A DNA stretch of 64,000 nt from JABMMZ01 sp040386935 (lineage in GTDB: Bacteria > Bacteroidota > Bacteroidia > NS11-12g > UBA955), in the NCBI GenBank assembly GCA_040386935.1, contig JAZKEQ010000001.1, positions 124,001 to 188,000 of the forward strand, given 5' to 3'. Both the position numbers and the translations under genes were made by a program. Shown piece by piece: positions 6,182 through 14,340 of the stretch (within the stretch, counting starts at the first letter, position 1; each line of letters begins with the position of its first letter). Below the pieces are notes generated by a model. That model did not search any database. It was not told the origin of the DNA and worked only from the letters and a program-made list of their open reading frames with translations.

Positions 6182-8455
6182 ATGGAATTGAATCACCCGC
6201 CATATCTGGATAAATTAAATGAAGTGCAGAGAGAGGCCGCCTTATGCATCGAGGGACCTGTTATGATTATAGCCGGTGCCGGCAGCGGAAAAACAAGGGT
6301 GTTAACCTATCGTATTGCGCATATTATCAAACAAGGTAATGATGCTTTTAATATTCTGGCGCTGACATTTACCAATAAAGCGGCTCGTGAAATGAAGAAC
6401 AGGATAGAAACTGTTGTAGGCCCTGAAGCACGCAATCTATGGATGGGAACTTTTCACAGTGTATTTGCAAAAATACTGCGGATAGAAGCAGAGAAAATTG
6501 GCTACCCAAAAGATTTTACGATTTATGATACCGATGATGCAAAGAGTGTCATCAAAGGAATTGTTAAAGATTTGAATCTTGATGACAAGCTTTATAAAAC
6601 AGGCATTATCTATAACCGCATTAGCAATGCCAAAAATAGTTTAATATCAGCCAAGGAATATGTTACCATTCCCGAATTGATGGAGGCCGATGCTTCTGCT
6701 GGCCGCCCACTCATTTCAAAAATATTCATGTTGTATCAACAAAAATGTTTTAAAGCGGGTGCCATGGACTTTGACGATTTGCTGATGAATACCTACAGAT
6801 TGTTCAGGGATCATGCCGATGTATTGTACAAGTATCAGCATAAGTTTAGATATGTAATGGTGGATGAGTATCAGGATACCAATCTCTGTCAATATATGAT
6901 TGTAAAAAAACTGGCAGCCATGCACCGCAATATCTGTGTTGTGGGCGATGACTCTCAAAGTATTTACAGTTTCAGAGGTGCCAATATTCAAAATATTTTG
7001 AACTTCGAAAAAGATTATCCTGAACTCAATGTATTCAAACTGGAGAACAATTACAGAAGCACAGCCACTATTGTAAATGCAAGCAGCAGCATCATCGCTA
7101 ACAACAAAGAGAAACTGGATAAAAGGATTTATACGGACAATGCCGAAGGTGAAAAGATAAAAGTGATTAAAGCAATGAGCGACAATGAAGAAGGTCGCAT
7201 CATTGCCCAAGATATTTTTGAAGAAAAGAATACCAATCATTTAGCGAATGAAGATTTTGCCATACTGTACAGAACAAATGCACAAAGCAGAGCATTTGAA
7301 GAAGCATTGCGCAAAAACAATATCCCTTATCGTGTATATGGCGGTACCAGTTTTTATCAACGCAAAGAGATAAAAGACATGGTGGCTTACCTCAGAGTAG
7401 TGGTAAACCCCAACGATGATGAGGCCATTAAACGCATCATTAATTACCCGGCCCGTAAAATTGGCAATACAACAGTTGACCGTTTGGTAGTTATTGCTAA
7501 TAATCACGATTGCTCATTGTGGAAAGTCATCAGCAACACATCGCAGCATGCCCAGGAACTCGGCCATACAGTTGCCCATCTCCGCGACTTTCATACAATG
7601 ATAGCCAGTTTCCAGGCAATGGCAGACACCAAAAACGCATACGAAATTGCCGAATATGTGGCCAAACAAACCACTTTATTGAAAACTCTTTATGAAGACA
7701 AAACGGTAGAAGGTGTATCACGACATGAAAACTTGGTGGAATTACTGAATGGTATCAAGGAATTTACAGAAGACGACACCAATGAAAATGACAAAACACT
7801 GTCACAATTTTTGCAGGACATTGCTCTGTTAACAGATGCTGACAAGGATAAGGAGAATAAAGATACAGTAACGATGATGACTATTCACAGCAGCAAAGGC
7901 CTTGAATTTAAAAATGTTTATGTTGTTGGGCTTGAGGAAAACCTGTTCCCGAGTCAATTGAGTCTTAACAGTCGCAATGAACTGGAAGAAGAGCGTAGAT
8001 TGTTCTATGTTGCAGTAACAAGGGCAGAGCAAAAATTGACCCTATCATTCGCTACATCGCGTTTTAAATACGGTAACCTGATACCATGTGAGCCAAGTCG
8101 TTTTATTGACGAAATAGACAACAAATACCTCGACATTACTTACCTGAATACCATGAAATCACGATCGCCAATTGAGCGCGACAATACAGGGTTTGGAAAA
8201 GGTTTTGGCATGAATGTGGGGAGTAAACCACTGATTTCGAGACAAACTGCGCAAGTAACGGTTTCAGCTAATTTCAAGGAAAGCAATACTGATACACTTG
8301 CACCCGGTCAAAAAATTGAGCATCAAAGATTTGGAAAAGGCATTGTTAAAACCATTCAGGATTCAGGTGACAACAGAAAAGCCATCATTGCATTTGAAGA
8401 AACCGGTGAAAAAACCCTCGTTTTAAAGTTTGCAAAATTGATGATTCTCGAATAG
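6182..8455 (+). CDS. pcrA: ATP-dependent 3'-5' DNA helicase PcrA/UvrD
   Basis: A superfamily 1A helicase of 757 residues, used in nucleotide excision repair, mismatch repair and clearing of replication/transcription conflicts. All motifs are intact: Walker A AGAGSGKTRVL near residue 31, LTFTNKAAREM, Walker B VDEYQDTN, DDSQSIYSFRGA, NNYRST, TIHSSKGLEF, and VAVTRAEQKL. The C-terminus has the small Tudor-like domain typical of PcrA (GQKIEHQRFGKGIVKTI), linked to RNA polymerase contact in other bacteria. The gene is preceded by a 1.2-kb gene-poor region and its own promoter. Length and motif order are normal. I use pcrA rather than uvrD because of the C-terminal domain; the two names are interchangeable here. 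Confidence 0.95.
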   Translation: MELNHPPYLDKLNEVQREAALCIEGPVMIIAGAGSGKTRVLTYRIAHIIKQGNDAFNILALTFTNKAAREMKNRIETVVGPEARNLWMGTFHSVFAKILRIEAEKIGYPKDFTIYDTDDAKSVIKGIVKDLNLDDKLYKTGIIYNRISNAKNSLISAKEYVTIPELMEADASAGRPLISKIFMLYQQKCFKAGAMDFDDLLMNTYRLFRDHADVLYKYQHKFRYVMVDEYQDTNLCQYMIVKKLAAMHRNICVVGDDSQSIYSFRGANIQNILNFEKDYPELNVFKLENNYRSTATIVNASSSIIANNKEKLDKRIYTDNAEGEKIKVIKAMSDNEEGRIIAQDIFEEKNTNHLANEDFAILYRTNAQSRAFEEALRKNNIPYRVYGGTSFYQRKEIKDMVAYLRVVVNPNDDEAIKRIINYPARKIGNTTVDRLVVIANNHDCSLWKVISNTSQHAQELGHTVAHLRDFHTMIASFQAMADTKNAYEIAEYVAKQTTLLKTLYEDKTVEGVSRHENLVELLNGIKEFTEDDTNENDKTLSQFLQDIALLTDADKDKENKDTVTMMTIHSSKGLEFKNVYVVGLEENLFPSQLSLNSRNELEEERRLFYVAVTRAEQKLTLSFATSRFKYGNLIPCEPSRFIDEIDNKYLDITYLNTMKSRSPIERDNTGFGKGFGMNVGSKPLISRQTAQVTVSANFKESNTDTLAPGQKIEHQRFGKGIVKTIQDSGDNRKAIIAFEETGEKTLVLKFAKLMILE

Positions 8456-8466
8456 GACTTTTTATT

Positions 8467-8474
8467 TACTTTTG
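8467..8474 (+). promoter_or_regulatory. Promoter -7 box of the outer-membrane protein gene
   Basis: TACTTTTG, ending 8 bases before the ATG at 8483, so the transcript would have a very short leader. Confidence 0.45.
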
Positions 8475-8482
8475 TAACCCAA

Positions 8483-9295
8483 ATGAAAAAAGCATTTGTT
8501 ATCATAACACTACTTATTGCCGGTAACCTTTCCGCTCAATTACAGCCGGTATTAAAAAACAGAAAAGGCATTGCCATATTGCCTCAGGCTGGCGATATTG
8601 GATTTGGGTTCAGTGCTAATCCGTTTCTTTATTATTTTGGCAATATTCTGAATGGCAATACAAGCAATCAGTCGCCCAATATTACCTATGCCGCACCAAA
8701 TCAGAATATTTTCTTTAAATACATGAAAACCAATAATTTGGCTTACAGAGGTTATTTTAGAATTGGCCTAAACTCCAATACAAACAACACCAATGTTGCA
8801 GACAAAACGCCTGGTTCTCAAGCCAATGCAGTAGTTAAAGACGTTCAAAAAACAAAGAATAATATCATCGGTTTGGGATTTGGTATAGAGAAAAGAAGAG
8901 GCCAGACAAGGGTTCAGGGCTATTATGGTGGCGAATTTTTCATCAATTACAACAGCGGATTTGACACCAAAACTAAGTATGGCAATTCAATTCAATACGA
9001 AGATACCGGTGTAATTCGCAATACAATTCTTAATTCGGCTTCTACTTTTACAATTGGCGTACGCGGTTTTGCAGGTGTTGAATATTTCATCGCCCCTAAA
9101 ATTTCAATTGGTGGAGAGCTAGGCTACGGGCCATCTTTCAACTTTAGAAGTTCAAACGAAATAACGACTGAAAGTTATGATTTCCCTTCTTCAACCCTTA
9201 CTACAACAAAAGTAAGTACAAGCCCCCGTTCATCAGGCTTTTCGCTTGATACTGACAACTATAACGGGATTATCAAATTGTTATTTTACTTTTAA
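8483..9295 (+). CDS. Outer-membrane beta-barrel protein
   Basis: A 270-residue protein with a signal peptide (MKKAFVIITLLIAGNLSAQ) and a mature part with alternating polar/hydrophobic strands rich in Gly, Asn, Tyr and Phe (GLGFGIEKRRGQTRVQGYYG; ISIGGELGYGPSFNF). It ends in LLFYF; a terminal aromatic residue is the usual signal for beta-barrel insertion by the Bam complex. It belongs to the broad class of small Bacteroidota barrel proteins; no substrate can be assigned. The gene has its own promoter box and lies 27 bases after pcrA. Confidence 0.75.
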   Translation: MKKAFVIITLLIAGNLSAQLQPVLKNRKGIAILPQAGDIGFGFSANPFLYYFGNILNGNTSNQSPNITYAAPNQNIFFKYMKTNNLAYRGYFRIGLNSNTNNTNVADKTPGSQANAVVKDVQKTKNNIIGLGFGIEKRRGQTRVQGYYGGEFFINYNSGFDTKTKYGNSIQYEDTGVIRNTILNSASTFTIGVRGFAGVEYFIAPKISIGGELGYGPSFNFRSSNEITTESYDFPSSTLTTTKVSTSPRSSGFSLDTDNYNGIIKLLFYF

Positions 9296-9341
9296 TTGGA
9301 ATATTTTTAAAAGTAATTTATACAAATTCAAAATCTAAATG

Positions 9342-9349
9342 TATATTTG
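9342..9349 (+). promoter_or_regulatory. Promoter -7 box of the 9365 lipoprotein gene
   Basis: TATATTTG, 15 bases upstream of the ATG at 9365. Confidence 0.45.
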
Positions 9350-9364
9350 CCAAATATTAGATAA

Positions 9365-9958
9365 ATGACGAAGATGAAAAATATTAAAAACTTATTGATA
9401 ATTGCAGGTGTTTTTTCAATGGTTCTTTCAGCATGCAAGTATGATGAAGGTCCGGGTATTTCTTTTATAACTAAAAGAGATAGAGTAGCTAACGAATGGT
9501 CAGTTACCGGTTATAAAATTGAAGGAACAGACGATGCTGCTATGAAAAATTCATTTTCACATGGTGATTCTATTGAATTAGTTTTTAACGTAGCAAGAGG
9601 TGGTGTATACGGCTTTAACCTTCAATATACTAAATCTTACCAAGCAACAACTAAATGGAGAAAGTTATTACAATCTAACTATACAACTTACATAGCTGAA
9701 AATGTTTGGAACTACAACCAGAATTCATTCTTCCAATTAATTGGCAGCAATGGTAAATGGACATTTGCAGATAATCACAATGAAGTACACTTTGGTGCAA
9801 ACGATTTGTCTCACAACTACACTGAAAACAAACCTTTGGTTTGCAAAATCATCATGTTGAAAAACAAAATGCTGCAACTTGAGTTTCTTGCCAACGACAG
9901 CAAAAAACACTTGATTACTTTTGAACCAATCAACAAAGAAGCTAAATTACTGAAGTAA
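9365..9958 (+). CDS. Lipoprotein, possibly lipocalin-like
   Basis: A 197-residue predicted lipoprotein with lipobox VLSAC followed by KYDEGPG, a likely surface-export signal. The mature part begins RDRVANEWSVTGYKIEG, which resembles the 'W-x-v-t-g-y' opening of small lipocalin-like Bacteroidota proteins, and is followed by beta-rich sequence (GKWTFADNHNEVHFG; MLQLEFLANDSKKHLITF). An alternative start is the ATG three codons later. The gene ends just before a strong bidirectional terminator. The function is unknown. Confidence 0.75.
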   Translation: MTKMKNIKNLLIIAGVFSMVLSACKYDEGPGISFITKRDRVANEWSVTGYKIEGTDDAAMKNSFSHGDSIELVFNVARGGVYGFNLQYTKSYQATTKWRKLLQSNYTTYIAENVWNYNQNSFFQLIGSNGKWTFADNHNEVHFGANDLSHNYTENKPLVCKIIMLKNKMLQLEFLANDSKKHLITFEPINKEAKLLK

Positions 9959-9980
9959 TTGCCGGCTCAACAATATTTTG

Positions 9981-10012
9981 AAAAAGTCCTGCACAATTGC
10001 AGGACTTTTTTT
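9981..10012. terminator. Strong intrinsic terminator
   Basis: AAAAAGTCCTGCA (9981-9993), a 4-base loop CAAT, and TGCAGGACTTTTT (9998-10010), then TT: a 13-bp perfect stem with a T-run. It ends the lipoprotein transcript and separates it from the murA operon. The symmetry allows function in both directions. Confidence 0.9.
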
Positions 10013-10029
10013 ATTCTATAAATTTAACT

Positions 10030-10037
10030 TAATTTTG
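10030..10037 (+). promoter_or_regulatory. Promoter -7 box of the DUF4290-murA operon
   Basis: TAATTTTG, 14 bases before the ATG at 10052. Confidence 0.5.
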
Positions 10038-10051
10038 ACATCAACTTCTTT

Positions 10052-10690
10052 ATGAAAGAACTCTTTGAATACAATACACAAGCCGAAAAACTTATAATCT
10101 CTGAATATGGCCGTTCTTTCCAAAACATGGTAGAACATGTTCTCACCATCGATGATAAAGCCAAAAGAACCAAAATGGCAGAGGCCTTAATAGGTGTAAT
10201 GGAAATACTGAATCCGGCTGCAAAAGAACAAGCTGATTATCGCCACAAACTGTGGGACCACTTGCACATTGTATCAAGCTTTAAACTTGATGTAGACAGC
10301 CCCTTCCCTATTCCTGAGCAAGATACATTCGTTAAAAAACCTGAAACCATTCCCTACCCTTCACAACCTATCAAATTCAGATTTTACGGTCGCAATCTCC
10401 AGTATATGGTGAATAAAGCTGCCGCATTAGAAAACCCTGAAATGAAGAATGAGTTCCTGAACCTGCTGGCCTCTTTCATGAGTAATTCATCACGCAACTG
10501 GAACAATGAAAACTTGAATAATGCACAGTTGGCAGAACACCTTAAAATGATGTCGAGCAGTAAGCTGGACATTAACCCCGAAGATCTTGAAATTACGCTT
10601 GAGCAGAGGAAGAAAAAATTCTTCAAGCCAAACAATAATAACAACAAGTTCTACAACAAAAACAAAAAATACAACAATCACAAAAAGTAA
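10052..10690 (+). CDS. DUF4290 family protein
   Basis: A 212-residue cytosolic protein typical of Bacteroidota, normally found directly before murA as here. The family signature is visible: LFEYNTQAEKLIISEYGR at the N-terminus, YRHKLWDHLHIVSSF, and a second similar half (YGRNLQYMVNKAAAL...HLKMMSSSKLDI). The C-terminal 35 residues are almost only Asn and Lys with some Tyr and His (FKPNNNNNKFYNKNK), a low-complexity basic tail that could bind nucleic acid or polyanions. It is separated from murA by 9 bases, so the two are one operon. The biochemical role is unknown; the link to cell-wall synthesis is inferred only from the fixed neighbourhood. Confidence 0.9.
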   Translation: MKELFEYNTQAEKLIISEYGRSFQNMVEHVLTIDDKAKRTKMAEALIGVMEILNPAAKEQADYRHKLWDHLHIVSSFKLDVDSPFPIPEQDTFVKKPETIPYPSQPIKFRFYGRNLQYMVNKAAALENPEMKNEFLNLLASFMSNSSRNWNNENLNNAQLAEHLKMMSSSKLDINPEDLEITLEQRKKKFFKPNNNNNKFYNKNKKYNNHKK

Positions 10691-10699
10691 TTCCCAATA

Positions 10700-12013
10700 A
10701 TGGCCACTTTCAAAGTTACCGGAGGCAAAAAGTTAAAAGGTGAAATCGTGCCTCAGGGCGCTAAAAACGAAGCCCTTCAAATCATCTCAGCCGTATTATT
10801 AACCCCCGAAGAGGTGGTGATCAATAATATTCCCGCCATCAGGGATGTTCTCAAACTCATTGAACTATTAATGGATTTGGGTGTTAAGGTAACCAAGAAA
10901 TCTGAAGATACTTATGTTTTCAAAGCAGACGACATCAACCTCGATTATTTGAATTCTCAGGAATTTAAACAAAAGGGTGCTGCTTTAAGAGGTTCTATCA
11001 TGATCATCGGCCCATTGCTCGCGCGTTTTGGAAAAGGCTATATTCCTAGTCCGGGTGGCGATAAAATTGGTCGCAGAAGACTTGATACACACTTCATTGG
11101 TTTCATGAAACTGGGTGCTAAATTTGAGTACCTCGCAGATGAACAATTCTATAAAGTAACCACTCCCCAAGGCAAACTGCAAGGTGCTTACATGCTTTTA
11201 GACGAAGCATCGGTAACCGGTACTGCTAATATCGTAATGGCTGCCGCATTGGCGAGTGGCACTACCACTATTTATAATGCCGCTTGCGAACCTTACCTGC
11301 AGCAATTATGCAAAATGCTGAATCGCATGGGAGCCAAAATAAGTGGTATTGGCAGCAATTTATTGACTATTGATGGTGTTGATGCCTTATCAGGAACGGA
11401 ACATACCATGTTGCCTGATATGATTGAAATCGGCAGTTTTATTGGTTTAGCAGCCATGACCGAAAGTGAAATTACCATCAAAAATTGTCGCATTAGTGAA
11501 TTGGGTGTTATTCCTGACACATTTAAGAGATTGGGTATACAAATGGAATTCAGAGGCGATGACATACATATTCCATCTCATAAACACTACGAAATAGACA
11601 CTTTCATTGACGGCAGTATCCTGACCATTGCAGATTCCCCATGGCCGGGCTTTACACCTGATTTGATTAGTATCATATTAGTAACCGCTACTCAAGCAAG
11701 AGGTAATGTACTCATCCATCAAAAAATGTTTGAAAGCAGATTGTTCTTTGTAGATAATTTGATAGATATGGGAGCAAAGATTATACTTTGTGACCCACAT
11801 AGAGCCAATGTAATGGGACTTGATAAAAAGACCCCATTAAAAGGCATCACAATGAGCTCACCCGATATACGCGCAGGTGTTTCCATGCTTATAGCAGCTA
11901 TGAGTGCCAATGGGGTGAGTACTATTCGCAATATCGAACAAATTGACAGAGGTTATCAGCACATTGATACCCGTCTGAATAATATTGGCGCAGATATTGT
12001 AAGATTAGATTAA
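10700..12013 (+). CDS. murA: UDP-N-acetylglucosamine 1-carboxyvinyltransferase MurA
   Basis: MurA transfers enolpyruvate from PEP to UDP-GlcNAc, the first committed step of peptidoglycan synthesis, in the cytosol. At 437 residues it is slightly longer than the usual 417-420. Lys22 and Asn23 (GAKNEA) match the E. coli active-site pair, and the C-terminal EQIDRGYQHIDTRL is typical. The catalytic-loop cysteine (Cys115 in E. coli, PGGCAIG) is replaced by aspartate here (PGGDKIG, Asp121, bases 11060-11062). Asp variants are active but are not alkylated by fosfomycin, so intrinsic resistance is expected. It is the second gene of the DUF4290 operon and is followed after 7 bases by a thioredoxin-like gene. 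Confidence 0.97.
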   Translation: MATFKVTGGKKLKGEIVPQGAKNEALQIISAVLLTPEEVVINNIPAIRDVLKLIELLMDLGVKVTKKSEDTYVFKADDINLDYLNSQEFKQKGAALRGSIMIIGPLLARFGKGYIPSPGGDKIGRRRLDTHFIGFMKLGAKFEYLADEQFYKVTTPQGKLQGAYMLLDEASVTGTANIVMAAALASGTTTIYNAACEPYLQQLCKMLNRMGAKISGIGSNLLTIDGVDALSGTEHTMLPDMIEIGSFIGLAAMTESEITIKNCRISELGVIPDTFKRLGIQMEFRGDDIHIPSHKHYEIDTFIDGSILTIADSPWPGFTPDLISIILVTATQARGNVLIHQKMFESRLFFVDNLIDMGAKIILCDPHRANVMGLDKKTPLKGITMSSPDIRAGVSMLIAAMSANGVSTIRNIEQIDRGYQHIDTRLNNIGADIVRLD

Positions 12014-12020
12014 AGACGTA

Positions 12021-12539
12021 ATGAAAATTACCAAAATAACCATAATCAGCTTACTCATGATCATTCCACTTTTCTACTTTATTTACAGCTTCTTCCCGGG
12101 TGAATCTGCAGCAAAACTAAAAACCGGGGTAACTGCCCCTGACACTGTTTTTATCAGTGAAAAAGACACCTTCGATATTGCAAAATATAAAGGTAAAGTT
12201 GTGTTGCTTAATTTTTGGGCTTCATGGAGTAAATCCAGTCGTCTTGAAAACAAAAATCTGGTGCGCATTTATCAAAAATACAAAACCAACCCAAAAGTGG
12301 TTTTTGTGAGTATTTCATTAGATACCGATGAAAGCAGCTGGAAGGCCGCCATCGAAGAAGATGAAATGACCTGGACTGCCCATTTTTGTGATTTCAAAAA
12401 ATATGAATCTCCGGTAGCTAAAGCCTATCAGATTAGCACCTTGCCTATGGCTTATCTGATTGATAAAACCGGAACCATTGTCAAATCTACCGCCAAAAGC
12501 CAGGAAATTGAGTCAGAAATTGACGGCCTGCTTAAGTAA
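12021..12539 (+). CDS. TlpA-like thioredoxin-fold protein lacking both active-site cysteines
   Basis: A 172-residue protein with an N-terminal membrane anchor or signal (residues 7-25) and a thioredoxin-like domain of the TlpA/ResA type. The fold motifs are clear: GKVVLLNFWASW, VVFVSISLDTDESSWKAAI, and the cis-Pro segment STLPMAYLIDKTG. The redox motif WCxPC is changed to WSKSS (Ser70 and Ser73, bases 12228-12239), so the domain cannot do thiol-disulfide exchange. A single cysteine remains later (AHFCDF). It probably binds a partner or ligand in the periplasm rather than acting as a reductase. It lies 7 bases after murA and is likely co-transcribed. Confidence 0.85.
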   Translation: MKITKITIISLLMIIPLFYFIYSFFPGESAAKLKTGVTAPDTVFISEKDTFDIAKYKGKVVLLNFWASWSKSSRLENKNLVRIYQKYKTNPKVVFVSISLDTDESSWKAAIEEDEMTWTAHFCDFKKYESPVAKAYQISTLPMAYLIDKTGTIVKSTAKSQEIESEIDGLLK

Positions 12540-12577
12540 AATCTCATTTTTTAGGTCATGTTGTCAGTGTAATTTGC

Positions 12578-12596
12578 TTGGCAATGTTTTTGCCAA
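12578..12596. promoter_or_regulatory. Perfect inverted repeat before grpE
   Basis: TTGGCAA (12578-12584), five bases, TTGCCAA (12590-12596): a perfect 7-bp dyad 11 bases before the grpE ATG. It does not match CIRCE, the HrcA operator of other heat-shock operons. It could be an operator or an mRNA hairpin controlling grpE translation. Confidence 0.35.
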
Positions 12597-12607
12597 CTTC
12601 CCAATGT

Positions 12608-13141
12608 ATGACGAATGAGGAAATAATTGAACCAAGCGAAGACACCCAAAACAACGATCAGGGAACCAAACCTGAAGTGAATGAAACAGATACTGTTTCT
12701 GAACTTGATACGTTGAAAGCGCAACTGGCTGAAAGCAATGATAAATTTTTGAGACTTTATGCTGAGTTTGACAATTACAAACGCAGAACAATGAAGGAAA
12801 GAAGTGAATTGCTGCAAACTGCCGGCAAGGAAATTATCTTATCCCTATTGCCTGTAGTTGATGATTTTGAAAGAGCCAAGAAAGCTGATGTATTGGATGT
12901 TGATGCATACAAAGCCGGTATAGATTTAATTCATCAAAAATTTTCGGGTATTCTTGAATCAAAAGGATTAAAAGCATTAGAAAGCATTGGAACGCCTTTC
13001 AATGTTGATTTACATGAAGCCATTACCAATATTCCTGCACCTTCTGAAGAGATGAAAGGAAAAGTAGTGGATGAAACAGAAAGAGGCTATCAGTTGAATG
13101 GCCAGGTCATCAGATTTGCAAAAGTAATAGTAGGAGAATAA
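12608..13141 (+). CDS. grpE: Nucleotide exchange factor GrpE
   Basis: GrpE releases ADP from DnaK and so drives the DnaK chaperone cycle. The protein is 177 residues from the ATG at 12608 (MTNEEIIEPSED); an in-frame TTG 30 bases upstream lies within the inverted repeat and would add a non-family N-terminus. The acidic N-terminal tail is followed by the long coiled-coil helix (LDTLKAQLAESNDKFLRLYAEFDNYKRRT, split in heptads) and the beta-wing domain with the typical end AITNIPAP...VVDETERGYQLNGQVIRFAKVIV. It is followed 19 bases later by dnaJ; dnaK is not in the window. Confidence 0.95.
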   Translation: MTNEEIIEPSEDTQNNDQGTKPEVNETDTVSELDTLKAQLAESNDKFLRLYAEFDNYKRRTMKERSELLQTAGKEIILSLLPVVDDFERAKKADVLDVDAYKAGIDLIHQKFSGILESKGLKALESIGTPFNVDLHEAITNIPAPSEEMKGKVVDETERGYQLNGQVIRFAKVIVGE

Positions 13142-13160
13142 CAATAAAGCGAACAATACT

Positions 13161-14288
13161 TTGGCTAAAAGAGATTTTTACGATATACTGGAAGTTTCCA
13201 AATCAGCTTCGGCAGATGAAATAAAAAAGGCTTACCGCAAGATGGCCATCAAATTCCATCCTGACAAGAACCCTAACAATAAAGAGGCTGAAGAAAAATT
13301 TAAGGAAGCGGCAGAAGCTTATGAAATACTAAGCGACCCTCAGAAAAAACAGCGTTATGATCAATTCGGTCATGCCGGTGTTGGAGGAGCTTCAAGCAAT
13401 CATCATGGACCTGGTGGCAGTATGAATATGGACGATATATTCAGTCAGTTTGGCGACATATTTGGTGGAGGGTTCGGTGATTTCTTTGGCGGCAGCCAGG
13501 GTGGTCGCGGTGGTCGTACCAGAGCCAATGTAGGTAGCAATATCCGCATTCGTCTAAAACTCAATTATGCCGAAATTAAAAACGGTGTTGAGAAAAAAAT
13601 AAAATACAAAAAACAAGTTATTGCTAAAGGCGTAACCTTTAAAGACTGCGGCACTTGCCGTGGAACAGGCCAGGTAGCAAGAGTTACCAATACATTCTTA
13701 GGTCAGATGCAAACAGTATCAGCCTGCCCTACTTGTGGTGGCAGTGGTAAAATACTGGGAAATAAACCGGCAGGAGCCAATGACCAAGGTTTGGTATATG
13801 AAGAAATTGAAACAACCATCAAAATACCTGCAGGTGTTCAGGAAGGCATGCAATTGTCTATCAGTGGCAAAGGCAATGCAGCTCCGGGTGGTGGCATCGA
13901 TGGTGATTTGTTGATATTGGTTGAAGAAGAAAAACATCCGGAATTGGTGCGTCAGGACCAACATGTGATATACAATCTGGTTATCAGCGTTACCGATGCT
14001 ATTTTGGGTGCTTCTGTTGAAGTACCAACTATAGAAGGAAAAGCTAAAATTACTGTAGAACCGGGTACTCAAAGTGGCAAAGTATTGCGCTTGAGAGGCA
14101 AAGGATTTCCAGAGGTAAATGGTTATGGTTCAGGCGACCAGTTGATACAAATCCATATCTGGATACCAAAGAAAATAAGCAGTGAAGAAACAGAGTTGCT
14201 CAAGAAACTTGAAAACTCTGAGAACTTTTCTCCTAAGAATGCCAAGAAAGACAAAGGCTTTTTTGACAAAATGAAGGATTGGTTCTAA
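13161..14288 (+). CDS. dnaJ: Co-chaperone DnaJ with one zinc centre and a TTG start
   Basis: DnaJ delivers substrates to DnaK and stimulates its ATPase. The 375-residue protein has a J domain with HPD at residues 33-35, a Gly/Phe-rich linker, a zinc region and the C-terminal substrate domains (GVQEGMQLSISGKGNAAPGG; VEPGTQSGKVLRLRGKGFP). A canonical DnaJ has four CxxCxGxG motifs; here only two remain (CGTCRGTG at 163-170, CPTCGGSG at 189-196). By their context these are motifs 2 and 3, which form zinc site 2; motifs 1 and 4 (zinc site 1) are absent. The start codon is TTG: the protein begins MAKRDFYDILEV as in all DnaJ proteins, and no ATG or GTG lies just upstream in frame. Confidence 0.95.
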   Translation: MAKRDFYDILEVSKSASADEIKKAYRKMAIKFHPDKNPNNKEAEEKFKEAAEAYEILSDPQKKQRYDQFGHAGVGGASSNHHGPGGSMNMDDIFSQFGDIFGGGFGDFFGGSQGGRGGRTRANVGSNIRIRLKLNYAEIKNGVEKKIKYKKQVIAKGVTFKDCGTCRGTGQVARVTNTFLGQMQTVSACPTCGGSGKILGNKPAGANDQGLVYEEIETTIKIPAGVQEGMQLSISGKGNAAPGGGIDGDLLILVEEEKHPELVRQDQHVIYNLVISVTDAILGASVEVPTIEGKAKITVEPGTQSGKVLRLRGKGFPEVNGYGSGDQLIQIHIWIPKKISSEETELLKKLENSENFSPKNAKKDKGFFDKMKDWF

Positions 14289-14316
14289 GCTCCATTTACT
14301 GATACTATTTTTTCTC

Positions 14317-14324
14317 TAAATTCG
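14317..14324 (+). promoter_or_regulatory. Promoter -7 box of the frameshifted small gene
   Basis: TAAATTCG, 16 bases before the ATG at 14341. It suggests that the broken ORF downstream is, or recently was, an expressed gene. Confidence 0.4.
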
Positions 14325-14340
14325 TTTCCATAGTTACGAA

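Noticed and set aside
6716..7240. A 174-codon ORF antisense to pcrA
   Set aside because: It lies wholly opposite the conserved helicase motifs and has no family features; a shadow frame.
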